Shown: positions 1 through 7,561 of the stretch, piece by piece
Layout of the letters: the number at the start of each line of letters is the position of its first letter
How positions within the stretch are numbered: the stretch's first letter is position 1
Made by a program: the position numbers and the translations under genes
Assembly: GCA_028281885.1 (NCBI GenBank)
Contig: JANQJA010000008.1
Span: 1-64,000, forward strand
Length of the DNA stretch: 64,000 nucleotides
Source of the DNA: Pseudomonadales bacterium
GTDB taxonomy: Bacteria > Pseudomonadota > Gammaproteobacteria > Pseudomonadales > Azotimanducaceae
Reading direction: 5' to 3'
The notes under the pieces: generated by a model
Databases searched by the model: none
What the model saw: only the letters and a program-made list of their open reading frames with translations
What the model was told of the DNA's origin: nothing

Positions 1-118
<118 letters not shown>

Positions 119-213
119 TTAAACCTGATGCTTCTGCGAAACTTCGCGGTGCGGCCGTCAAACGGTGCGCACCCATGCTCAATATCGTCTTAATCCCAAT
201 GATTGATTCAATC

Positions 214-289
<76 letters not shown>

Positions 290-327
290 ATTAACCTGTC
301 ACACTTCCTATCTTTAATAGCGAAAGC

Positions 328-401
<74 letters not shown>

Positions 402-470
402 CTGAATTGTTGCCCTTGTCACCTTCCTGGCCCCATTCCCCGGGGGTACTGCTACCCTATTCCTCCATTC

Positions 471-554
471 TGGTGGAGGGGGGTGGATTCGAACCACCGA
501 AGCTTTCGCGTCAGATTTACAGTCTGATCCCTTTGACCGCTCGGGAACCCCTCC
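471..554 (-). tRNA. tRNA-Tyr (GTA)
   Basis: An 84-nt class II tRNA on the minus strand with a long variable arm. Acceptor arms GGAGGGG/CCCCTCC pair, the anticodon loop reads CTGTAAA (anticodon GTA), and CCA is encoded. It lies between tRNA-Thr(TGT) and tRNA-Gly, as in the E. coli thrU-tyrU-glyT-thrT-tufB operon. Confidence 0.97.
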
Positions 555-658
555 AGAAAGAGGCGCTAGATTCTGCCTTCGAGGTCCAGGCATGTCAAAT
601 GAAATTTCTGGAAAAGCGAGGTAATTCGCGGGCTTGGGCGAATCCTTCAGCAAGTGGG

Positions 659-734
659 TGGTGCCGCAACCAAGGATCGAACTCGGGACCTACTGATTAC
701 AAATCAGTTGCTCTACCAGCTGAGCTATTGCGGC
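659..734 (-). tRNA. tRNA-Thr (TGT)
   Basis: A 76-nt cloverleaf on the minus strand. Acceptor arms GCCGCAA/TTGCGGC pair, the anticodon loop reads TTTGTAA (anticodon TGT), and CCA is encoded. It is the promoter-proximal gene of the tRNA-tufB transcript. Confidence 0.97.
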
Positions 735-759
735 AAGGCGTCAACCAACAACGCGGCGG

Positions 760-788
760 ATTGTAGTGCATGGATTCGGGACAGGCAA
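760..788 (-). promoter_or_regulatory. Sigma-70 promoter of the tRNA-tufB operon
   Basis: On the minus strand TTGCCT and TACAAT are separated by 17 nt, and the -10 box lies 25 nt before the first tRNA. The stretch after the -10 is CCGCCGCG, a GC-rich discriminator typical of stringently controlled stable-RNA promoters. The call rests on sequence match only. Confidence 0.65.
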
Positions 789-827
789 CGCGCGCAGACA
801 GGGTCGGGAACCACTCGCCGGGCGCCC

Positions 828-1529
828 CTATCCAGGAGCGGGGCACGGCAAGGTCTGCACCGTCAAGCCGTCCCGGGATGCTGCGATCTGCTCCCAGCTA
901 TCCAGCCTTGCCCCCTGGGCAACACCGCTTTGATCAAACACCCAGAACTGCCGTTCGACCCGGGGCAGTTCAGCGATCTCCGGCTCATAGCCTTGCCGCT
1001 GGCGCTCCGCGCGGAGCTGCGCCGCCGCTTCGGGGGTGGAAAAAACACCCAGCGAAATTCCCAGCGCGTCCTCGCCCTGGGTAATGATGTAGCTTTCGAT
1101 GCCCAGTGACTTCAGTTCCCGCAGCTGCCGAAACGCCTCTTCAATGGAACTGGCCGGTGGAATCAAGACGCGAAAGTCGATCTCCCCGGTGGTCTCATCA
1201 ATGGCTCGCAACTGCGCACCAACATCGAGCGCCGCCAGTTGTTCCCGCATCGCCTCACCACTGAATAGATCCGGCAACGGTCCTAACGCCGTGCAACTCA
1301 GCGAAGGTGCTGGCGGCGCCGCATTGCTGATCGGATTACGGATCACCTGATTCAACTGGGCCTGACGGGCGCCCGCGTCGCTTTCGGTGAGCAATACCAG
1401 CGATTCTACCCCCTGTTCCAGGCGGGGCCTCGGGCTCTCCCGGGCCTGGTCAGGCACATCCCGTAACACCGCACCCCACCCGAAATAGCCGAGATTAATC
1501 ACCAGCAGGGTCCACGCGACGTATCTCAT
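828..1529 (-). CDS. SPOR-domain membrane protein
   Basis: This 233-residue protein has an N-terminal membrane anchor (about residues 3-20), a variable linker, and a C-terminal SPOR-like domain (about 145-225). SPOR domains bind denuded septal peptidoglycan, so an envelope or cell-division role is likely but not shown. The ATG overlaps the birA stop as ATGA, which implies translational coupling. From memory, in Pseudomonas a SPOR protein sits at this place after birA and coaX and before the tufB tRNAs. Here coaX (type III pantothenate kinase) is missing. Confidence 0.8.
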   Translation of the reverse strand: MRYVAWTLLVINLGYFGWGAVLRDVPDQARESPRPRLEQGVESLVLLTESDAGARQAQLNQVIRNPISNAAPPAPSLSCTALGPLPDLFSGEAMREQLAALDVGAQLRAIDETTGEIDFRVLIPPASSIEEAFRQLRELKSLGIESYIITQGEDALGISLGVFSTPEAAAQLRAERQRQGYEPEIAELPRVERQFWVFDQSGVAQGARLDSWEQIAASRDGLTVQTLPCPAPG

Positions 1530-2455
1530 TGTGCGTCCCCGGGGCGTAGACTCACCTCACCCGAGTTGTATGCCTGAATACCGTGATCAGTGTCGAGGCG
1601 AAGGTTGCCATCGTTGTCGATGCCGCGATTGATGCCTGTAATCTGTTCACGCCCCCGCAGGATCGTCACCTGTTCACCCTCGAGCGCATCGAACGTCGGC
1701 CACTCCGACGCAAACGGCCGAAAACCCTGCTCGGCGAACAGGCCAAATGCCGGCAGCAGGTCATTAGCCAATCGCGACACGATCTGGTTTCGGGACAACC
1801 GGACATGTTCCAGCACCGTTGTATAGGGCTGCTCAATCCCCGCCGCGGCGCGACGATCCAGGCTGAGGTTGATGCCAATGCCCACCACCACCGGCTGGGA
1901 TTCCCTTGCTATCGCCGCTTCCACCAAAATGCCACCCAGTTTCTGACTCGCAATCAACAGGTCGTTGGGCCATTTCAATCCGACCTGGCTGAGTCCCAGA
2001 TCGCGGAGGGCCCCGGCGACGACCATACCGGCCACCAGGCTCAGCCCGGCGATGGAGCGCTGACGGGGAAAAGCCCAGCCAAGCGACAGGTAGATATTGC
2101 GGCCGAAAGGGCTAACCCAGGTGCGACCCCGGCGTCCCCGACCGGCGAGCTGGTACTCGGCCAGGCAAACACTGCCGTGAAACCCTGTTTTGCCCGCCTG
2201 ATCCAGCAACCAGGTATTCGTTGAATCGACACGCCAATGAATATGCAGCGCCGACATGTGCGGAAGGCCCTGGGGCATGGCCTGGCGAATGCGCGCTTCA
2301 TCGAGCAGCTCAAGCGGCTCGGCCAGGGCGACCCGGGTATCGTCCACTGATTCAACCGACAGACCCATGTCGTCCAGTGCCTGCCACAACACCGGGTCCA
2401 CCGGCACGGCTTCGCCGCTGGCTAGATGACGTATTCGGGCTTCGACGGTGTCCAT
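1526..2455 (-). CDS. birA: Biotin-[acetyl-CoA carboxylase] ligase BirA with a shortened N-terminal domain
   Basis: BirA makes biotinyl-5'-AMP and transfers biotin to the biotin carboxyl carrier protein. The catalytic domain is intact: DSTN at 77-80, GRGRRGR at 105-111, KWPND at 161-165, GGILVE near 174-179, and an SH3-like C-terminal domain. The protein is 309 residues (E. coli 321). The N-terminal region aligns at both ends with the E. coli winged helix-turn-helix but lacks about 13 residues where the recognition helix should be, so operator binding may be lost. A TATAAT at 2464-2469 lies only 8 nt before the ATG; if used, the mRNA would be nearly leaderless. Confidence 0.95.
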   Translation of the reverse strand: MDTVEARIRHLASGEAVPVDPVLWQALDDMGLSVESVDDTRVALAEPLELLDEARIRQAMPQGLPHMSALHIHWRVDSTNTWLLDQAGKTGFHGSVCLAEYQLAGRGRRGRTWVSPFGRNIYLSLGWAFPRQRSIAGLSLVAGMVVAGALRDLGLSQVGLKWPNDLLIASQKLGGILVEAAIARESQPVVVGIGINLSLDRRAAAGIEQPYTTVLEHVRLSRNQIVSRLANDLLPAFGLFAEQGFRPFASEWPTFDALEGEQVTILRGREQITGINRGIDNDGNLRLDTDHGIQAYNSGEVSLRPGDAQ

Positions 2456-2559
2456 AACACGTCATTATAAAGAAGCAGAAGGCGCCTCACCGCTGGAAAC
2501 ACAATATCGCAGCAGGCAATCACAGCAAGTAAGCAAAAGGTAAAAGTCAAAAAGGAAAT

Positions 2560-2635
2560 TGGTGGAGCCAGGCAGGATCGAACTGCCGACCTCCTGCGTG
2601 CAAGGCAGGCGCTCTCCCAGCTGAGCTATGGCCCC
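2560..2635 (-). tRNA. tRNA-Ala (TGC)
   Basis: A 76-nt cloverleaf on the minus strand with acceptor arms GGGGCCA/TGGCTCC (one G-T wobble), anticodon loop CTTGCAC (anticodon TGC) and encoded CCA. It lies 66 nt downstream of tRNA-Ile. This pair normally sits in the 16S-23S spacer, yet no rRNA flanks it. A T-rich run follows the 3' end and may help termination. Confidence 0.97.
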
Positions 2636-2701
2636 AATTTCATGTACAGGGACGCGCAATATGCCAGCAAAGTCAAAGCCCCGTAAAGAGACCCGACCTC
2701 G

Positions 2702-2778
2702 TGGTGGGTCTGGGTGGACTCGAACCACCGACCTCATCCTTATCAGGGATGCGCTCTAACCACCTGAGCTACAGACCC
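2702..2778 (-). tRNA. tRNA-Ile (GAT)
   Basis: A 77-nt cloverleaf on the minus strand. Acceptor arms GGGTCTG/CAGACCC pair, the anticodon loop reads CTGATAA (anticodon GAT), and CCA is encoded. It is preceded within 14 nt by a strong -10 box, so it heads its own two-tRNA transcript. Confidence 0.97.
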
Positions 2779-2792
2779 GCGCGAGGGGGCGT

Positions 2793-2820
2793 ATTATACG
2801 CAGGCACCCTCTCATTACAA
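2793..2820 (-). promoter_or_regulatory. Sigma-70 promoter of the tRNA-Ile/tRNA-Ala pair
   Basis: On the minus strand TTGTAA and a perfect TATAAT are separated by 16 nt. The -10 ends 14 nt before the tRNA-Ile 5' end, and the discriminator is GC-rich (ACGCCCCC), as in stable-RNA promoters. There is no room for a 16S gene between promoter and tRNA. Confidence 0.75.
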
Positions 2821-2877
2821 TCTCCCCAGAGGGATGCCAAAGGGATGCAAATCCGGATTGCTCTTATCGCAATATTG

Positions 2878-4173
2878 TCAGTTCAGCACCACCAGATGGT
2901 GATTCTTTTTGCCCTTCTGGACGACATGATAACGACCGTGTAGAGCCGCGGCAGGCGTCAGTCGAAAATCAACATCGTCGACCTTTTCGCCGTTCACAGA
3001 AACCGCATTACTTCCGATCAGCTTGCGCGCCTGGCCGATTGTCACCTCACCCCGCGGGGTCACTGCGAGTCCGGCATCCACCAGCACTTGCACAAGTTCC
3101 TGCTCGCCGCTGACGAGAGTGGTGGGCAAACCATCCAGCGCCAGCTGCTCCAGATCCGCCGCCGACAACTCATCCAGTCGATTGCGAAACAGCGCCTCGC
3201 TGATACGCTCCGCGGCCGTCACACCATCATCGCCGTGGACCAGGCGGGTCACCGCCTGCGCCAACGCCACATGCGCCTCACGTGCACCAGGATCCGCAGC
3301 ATGTGCCGCCGCCAGACGATCCCGCTCTGCCCGCTCAATAAATGTGAAGATATCGATGTAGCGGATCACATCGGCATCCGCTGCATTTCGCCAGAATTGG
3401 TAAAACATGTAAGGTGAGGTCCGTGCCGGATCAAGCCAGACCGCGTTGCCCATGCTCTTGCCAAACTTGGTGCCGTCCGAAGTGGTCATCAGAGGATAGG
3501 TAATCGCATAGGCCTGCTGGCCTTCCATCCGGCGAACCAGGTCCATGCCACTGGTAATGTTGCCCCACTGATCACTGCCGCCCATCTGAATCGTGCAGTC
3601 ATAGTCGCGGTTCAGCACGACATAATCGTAAGACTGCAAAATGGCGTAACTGAACTCGGTGTAACTGATCCCGCTGGCATCGTCTTCCAACCGGCGGCGC
3701 ACGGTTTCTTTCTGGATCATGGCGTTGACGCTGAAGTGTTTGCCGATATCGCGCAGAAAATCGATCACCGTAAGCGGCTCAGTCCAGTCTGCGTTATCCA
3801 CCACGATGGCCGAATTGTCGCCACAATCGAAATCCAGAAACCGGGATGCCTGGACCCGTATTTGGGCCACAAAGGCTTTCACATCCTCGACCGACTTCAG
3901 CTCCCGTTCGGTGGTTCTGCCGCCCGGATCACCAATCATGCCAGTCGCGCCTCCGACCAGCAGAATCGGCCGGTGTCCGGCGAGTTGAAAACGTCGCAGC
4001 GCCAGCAGCGGCACCAGATTGCCGATATGCAGGCTGTCCGCCGTCGGGTCGAACCCGGCATAGACGGTTCGCATACCGGTGGCGAGATGCTCTTTTAGTT
4101 CATCTTCAAGACTGACCTGCGCCAGTAGTCCGAGATCCCCCAACGCCCCCAGCACATCTGTTTCTGTCGTCAT
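2878..4173 (-). CDS. tyrS: Tyrosyl-tRNA synthetase
   Basis: This class I synthetase charges tRNA-Tyr with tyrosine. It shows the HIGH-type motif HIGN at residues 49-52, the KMSKS-type motif KFGKS near 238, and a C-terminal S4 RNA-binding domain (around QARKLIGSNAVSVNGE). The 431-residue length is normal for bacterial TyrS. I prefer the ATG at 4171-4173; an in-frame TTG 30 nt upstream is possible. Upstream of the rRNA-less tRNA-Ile/Ala pair, this gene occupies the place it has beside an rRNA operon in Pseudomonas (recalled synteny). Confidence 0.97.
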   Translation of the reverse strand: MTTETDVLGALGDLGLLAQVSLEDELKEHLATGMRTVYAGFDPTADSLHIGNLVPLLALRRFQLAGHRPILLVGGATGMIGDPGGRTTERELKSVEDVKAFVAQIRVQASRFLDFDCGDNSAIVVDNADWTEPLTVIDFLRDIGKHFSVNAMIQKETVRRRLEDDASGISYTEFSYAILQSYDYVVLNRDYDCTIQMGGSDQWGNITSGMDLVRRMEGQQAYAITYPLMTTSDGTKFGKSMGNAVWLDPARTSPYMFYQFWRNAADADVIRYIDIFTFIERAERDRLAAAHAADPGAREAHVALAQAVTRLVHGDDGVTAAERISEALFRNRLDELSAADLEQLALDGLPTTLVSGEQELVQVLVDAGLAVTPRGEVTIGQARKLIGSNAVSVNGEKVDDVDFRLTPAAALHGRYHVVQKGKKNHHLVVLN

Positions 4174-4467
4174 TTTTGCTAACTCGTCGGTATTTTTGCG
4201 CAAAAAGCATTCAATTTGTGCGGTGCATCAGTTACTCTCGCGCCTTGGCCTGGCAGGAGCCAGCCGGAACATACAGGATCGCCGAATAAATTCAAGCAAT
4301 CGACATCGACATTCATTGACCGGATCCAGGATCATGGACGAACATCGCAACCTCAGCGATAGTGCATCGCGCAATTTCTACCTTCTTCCATTAACCTTCT
4401 ATGTTTTATATAGTTACCAGCGTTTCGTAAGAATTAACAATAAATTATCTCGCTAGATAACTGCTTT
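4174..4467. other. Intergenic region between divergent tyrS and the M23 peptidase gene
   Basis: A 294-nt gap that must hold the promoters of two divergent genes. The right third is AT-rich. A perfect inverted repeat, TTATCT-CGCT-AGATAA, lies at 4445-4460, eight bases before the peptidase ATG, and could fold in the mRNA leader. I see no clear -35/-10 pair, no RNA gene and no further convincing ORF. Confidence 0.5.
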
Positions 4468-5811
4468 ATGGAAACTTATCCCAAAGCCCATATGACAGCG
4501 GCGATTGTTTTCACCCTCTCCATGGTGGTGATATTCATGGCATTGCCGTCGCAGGAATCCGCAGCGCTGAAGCGAGAACCTGTTTCCCTCAAGATCACCC
4601 ACGCCGAAACACTTCCCGATGCCACCGAGGTGGTGGAAACCTTGCCGACGATCGAACCGAGGCAGGCGATCGCCGACAACTGGCAGACCTTCGAGGTCCG
4701 AAACGGCGACAACATGTCGCGCATTTTTCAGCGCGCCGGTCTGTCGGCCAGGATACTGCATGACGTGATGTCACTGGGCACCGACGTGGAAGGACTTCGC
4801 AAAATTCTGCCGGGTCAAAAGCTCGCCATCCAGCGTGACACCGATGGAAAGTTTCTGTCGCTGCGCTATGAAGAAAGTCCACTGCGTAACCTGGTAGTGA
4901 AACTCAACGGCGATACCCTGGATGCGTTCTGGGAAGTGGTTGAACCCGAAGTCATCATCGCGTTCACCAGTGCCGAGATTTCGAGCCGTGCGCCTTCGCT
5001 CTATCACGCCGGTAAGCAAGCCGGATTGTCCGACAACATCATCATGGAACTGGCGAACATCTTTCAATGGGACATCAGCTTCGCGCTTGATCTGCGCCAG
5101 GGTGATGGCTTCACTCTGATGTATGAAGAATATTTTGTCGATGGCGAAAAAGTTCGCGAGGGCGACATCATCGCTGCCCACTTCACCAACATGGGCGAAC
5201 AATACGCCGCTGTCGCCTTTGAGGATGACAACGGTCGCCGCCGCTACTATGCCCCCGACGGCAGCAGCATGCGCAAGGCCTTTCTGCGCGACCCGGTACA
5301 TTTCTCCCATGTCAGCTCACAGTTCAACCTCGCCCGCCGCCACCCGATTCACAAACAGGTCATGCCACACCGCGGCATTGATTACGCCGCCAAACGCGGC
5401 ACGCCGGTCAGAGCCTCCGGCGACGGCAAGGTCACCATCGCCCGCCAGAACAATGCGTCAGGCAAGTACATCGTGATTCAGCATGGCCAGCAGTACACAA
5501 CCAAGTACCTGCACCTGTCGAATTTCGCCAACAGTGTACGCGCAGGCAAAAGAGTCAGTCAGGGAGATGTCATCGGGTACGTCGGATCAACCGGCTGGGC
5601 GACTGGTCCGCATCTGCATTACGAGTTCCTGGTCAACGGTGTGCATCGCAATCCGCGCACCGTCGAACTGCCCAAGTCAGATCCCGTTCCGAGCACGAAG
5701 ATGGCTGAATTTCTGCGAGTAACCCAGCCACTGCTGGCCAGACTTGATGCGCTGACAGGTAGTCTGCAGTTTGCGCAGAGAGCGGGAGAAGGATCCGGCG
5801 GCGAGGGCTAA
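4468..5811 (+). CDS. M23-family murein endopeptidase, MepM-like
   Basis: This 447-residue protein has an N-terminal membrane anchor (about residues 9-28), an OapA/LysM-like domain (about 70-130), and a C-terminal M23 metallopeptidase domain. The zinc ligands are visible as HRGID near 301 and HLHYE near 382. The family cleaves D-Ala-mDAP cross-links to allow cell-wall growth, acting in the periplasm. It closely resembles the MepM/YebA group. In Pseudomonas a similar gene sits near tyrS together with anmK (recalled); no anmK is present here. There is no obvious Shine-Dalgarno site before the ATG. Confidence 0.93.
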   Translation: METYPKAHMTAAIVFTLSMVVIFMALPSQESAALKREPVSLKITHAETLPDATEVVETLPTIEPRQAIADNWQTFEVRNGDNMSRIFQRAGLSARILHDVMSLGTDVEGLRKILPGQKLAIQRDTDGKFLSLRYEESPLRNLVVKLNGDTLDAFWEVVEPEVIIAFTSAEISSRAPSLYHAGKQAGLSDNIIMELANIFQWDISFALDLRQGDGFTLMYEEYFVDGEKVREGDIIAAHFTNMGEQYAAVAFEDDNGRRRYYAPDGSSMRKAFLRDPVHFSHVSSQFNLARRHPIHKQVMPHRGIDYAAKRGTPVRASGDGKVTIARQNNASGKYIVIQHGQQYTTKYLHLSNFANSVRAGKRVSQGDVIGYVGSTGWATGPHLHYEFLVNGVHRNPRTVELPKSDPVPSTKMAEFLRVTQPLLARLDALTGSLQFAQRAGEGSGGEG

Positions 5812-5834
5812 ATCAGTCCCTGGCGCGCAAATGA

Positions 5835-6188
5835 CTAGAGGGCAAATGAATTGCCGCAACCGCAGGTGGTTGTGGCGTTCGGATTGGTCACAACAAACCT
5901 CGAACCCTGCAGGTCTTCCCGGAAATCAATGACCGCACCCGCCAGATACTGGTAGCTGAGTGAGTCCACTACCAACTCAACACCATCGTTCGAGATCCGG
6001 GTGTCATCGTCTTCCAGATCCTCATCGAAGGTAAAGCCGTACTCAAAACCCGAACAGCCGCCGCCGGTGACGAAGACACGCAGCCGTAATTCGCTGTTCT
6101 CCTCTTCGGTAATCAGCTGCCTGGCCTTACCGGCCGCCGCATCCGTGAAGGTCATCGGCTGAGGCGTAAAGGTGGAAATCTCGCTCAT
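5835..6188 (-). CDS. erpA: Iron-sulfur cluster insertion protein ErpA
   Basis: This 117-residue A-type carrier delivers Fe-S clusters to target enzymes. The three conserved cysteines are in GGGCSGF (about residue 45) and in CGCGNSF near the C-terminus. The N-terminal segment and length match ErpA better than IscA or SufA. It is convergent with the M23 peptidase gene and lies 38 nt downstream of the bactofilin gene on the same strand. Confidence 0.95.
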   Translation of the reverse strand: MSEISTFTPQPMTFTDAAAGKARQLITEEENSELRLRVFVTGGGCSGFEYGFTFDEDLEDDDTRISNDGVELVVDSLSYQYLAGAVIDFREDLQGSRFVVTNPNATTTCGCGNSFAL

Positions 6189-6226
6189 ACTATCGTTATG
6201 GGATTGGTAAACCGGATTTCAAGTCG

Positions 6227-6679
6227 TCAGGAACTCGTCTTTACGGCGGAAACAGTGGCGGCAGGCGCATTCGCATCCTGCTCCGCCGAGGATGGTGACG
6301 TGAGTCTCGTGGTCCGCGATTCTTTATCCTGGGGCACATGAACCAGCGAGCCATCGACCCGTGAACCCATCACCATCTCGATCAGGTTGTAATACACATT
6401 CCCCTTGACTTCAGCACGAGCTGCCAGCTCCACGTGCTTGTCGGAATGGATATCGCCGTACACCTTGCCGTTAACAACAATGCGAGGCGCTCGAATTTCT
6501 CCTTTGACCTTGCCCTTCTCACTGATCGTCACCGTTCCCTTGGCGCCTTCCTGGGCGATCACATTGCCCTTGATCACACCGTTAACCAGCAACTGGTCAT
6601 TAAAGTGAACATCACCTTCCAGTTCACAGTTAGTGGCAATCAACGTGATACCGGCTTCAGGTTTCGATTTGCCAAACAT
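6227..6679 (-). CDS. Bactofilin (polymer-forming cytoskeletal protein)
   Basis: This 150-residue protein has a central right-handed beta-helix bactofilin domain (about residues 12-108) built from short repeating strands, with a low-complexity C-terminal tail. Bactofilins polymerise without nucleotide and often recruit cell-wall enzymes to membrane sites. The ATG lies 2 nt after the stop of the upstream membrane coiled-coil gene, so the two are almost certainly cotranscribed. A nearby M23 endopeptidase fits the common bactofilin-M23 association, although that gene is on the other strand. Confidence 0.92.
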   Translation of the reverse strand: MFGKSKPEAGITLIATNCELEGDVHFNDQLLVNGVIKGNVIAQEGAKGTVTISEKGKVKGEIRAPRIVVNGKVYGDIHSDKHVELAARAEVKGNVYYNLIEMVMGSRVDGSLVHVPQDKESRTTRLTSPSSAEQDANAPAATVSAVKTSS

Positions 6680-6681
6680 GG

Positions 6682-7404
6682 CTAACCCTCCCAGCTAAAT
6701 CTTTTTTCCAAACGTGGTCCCCGGCCCGATGCCTGTGCGACCACAGAAACGGATCGTGGTTCAAAGTCATCCGGCACCATGACCTCGCCGTCAATATTCT
6801 GAAAGTAGCGAAAACGAAAACGGATACTCTCTCCCGTGTCGCTGACTTCTTCCCACGGAATGCTGGCCTCTTGTTCGCCACGCATCCCCTCAAGCTGCAG
6901 CCTGACATCCCCCTGAATATACTCATGCTTGTCCACTACCTGGGTTAACAACAGGCTATATCGATACTGATTCCCGTTGCCACCATTGCGAATATCCAGA
7001 CGCTCGATGCGGAGCCCCTTTTCCTGCGCATTGGGTACCATCACGCCTTTATAAAACCGGACTTCCTCATTGAGCTGGGCAATCTCGTCCTGCAGCGTCT
7101 CGACGGTCTCGCGAACTTCCTCATGAGCCCGGGAATCGATCTCGCCACCCACCTTCAAATCGGCAATCTCCTGCTGCATCGCCTCAATCCGCCGCAGGCT
7201 TTCCCCCAGCTGTCCGCGAATGGCGTCACGTTCGGCGATCACCTCAACCCGCGTTGCCAGTCCTCGGTCCATGCCCTGCTCGAACGCCACCCAGGCACCC
7301 ACCGCAGCGAGGGTCAACACCAGCAGCGCCCCGCCGACCCGATGCCAGGGCCGATAGGGGACGACCACCATCTGATGCTGCTTGCTACCCTTAACCGCAA
7401 CCAT
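6682..7404 (-). CDS. Membrane-anchored coiled-coil protein (DUF6776-like)
   Basis: This 240-residue protein has a short cytoplasmic N-terminus, one transmembrane segment (about residues 22-44), a coiled coil (about 55-115) and a C-terminal mixed alpha/beta domain. It resembles the DUF6776 family that accompanies bactofilin and erpA in gammaproteobacteria (from memory). No enzymatic motif is visible. Tight coupling to the bactofilin gene suggests a membrane partner for the filament; that role is inferred. Confidence 0.7.
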   Translation of the reverse strand: MVAVKGSKQHQMVVVPYRPWHRVGGALLVLTLAAVGAWVAFEQGMDRGLATRVEVIAERDAIRGQLGESLRRIEAMQQEIADLKVGGEIDSRAHEEVRETVETLQDEIAQLNEEVRFYKGVMVPNAQEKGLRIERLDIRNGGNGNQYRYSLLLTQVVDKHEYIQGDVRLQLEGMRGEQEASIPWEEVSDTGESIRFRFRYFQNIDGEVMVPDDFEPRSVSVVAQASGRGPRLEKRFSWEG

Positions 7405-7561
7405 CGAACCGCCTTGACTTCGCCATCCGTCTGAAACGGACGAGAGAGTTTAACAGAATTGACAAAAAAGCTGGCTATCCCGCTGATTTTGCTCGCACCG
7501 CTCGATCTTTACGGGTCGGTGCAATAAGCTTGAAAACAACTGTCGCAACACCCTGCCGCAG

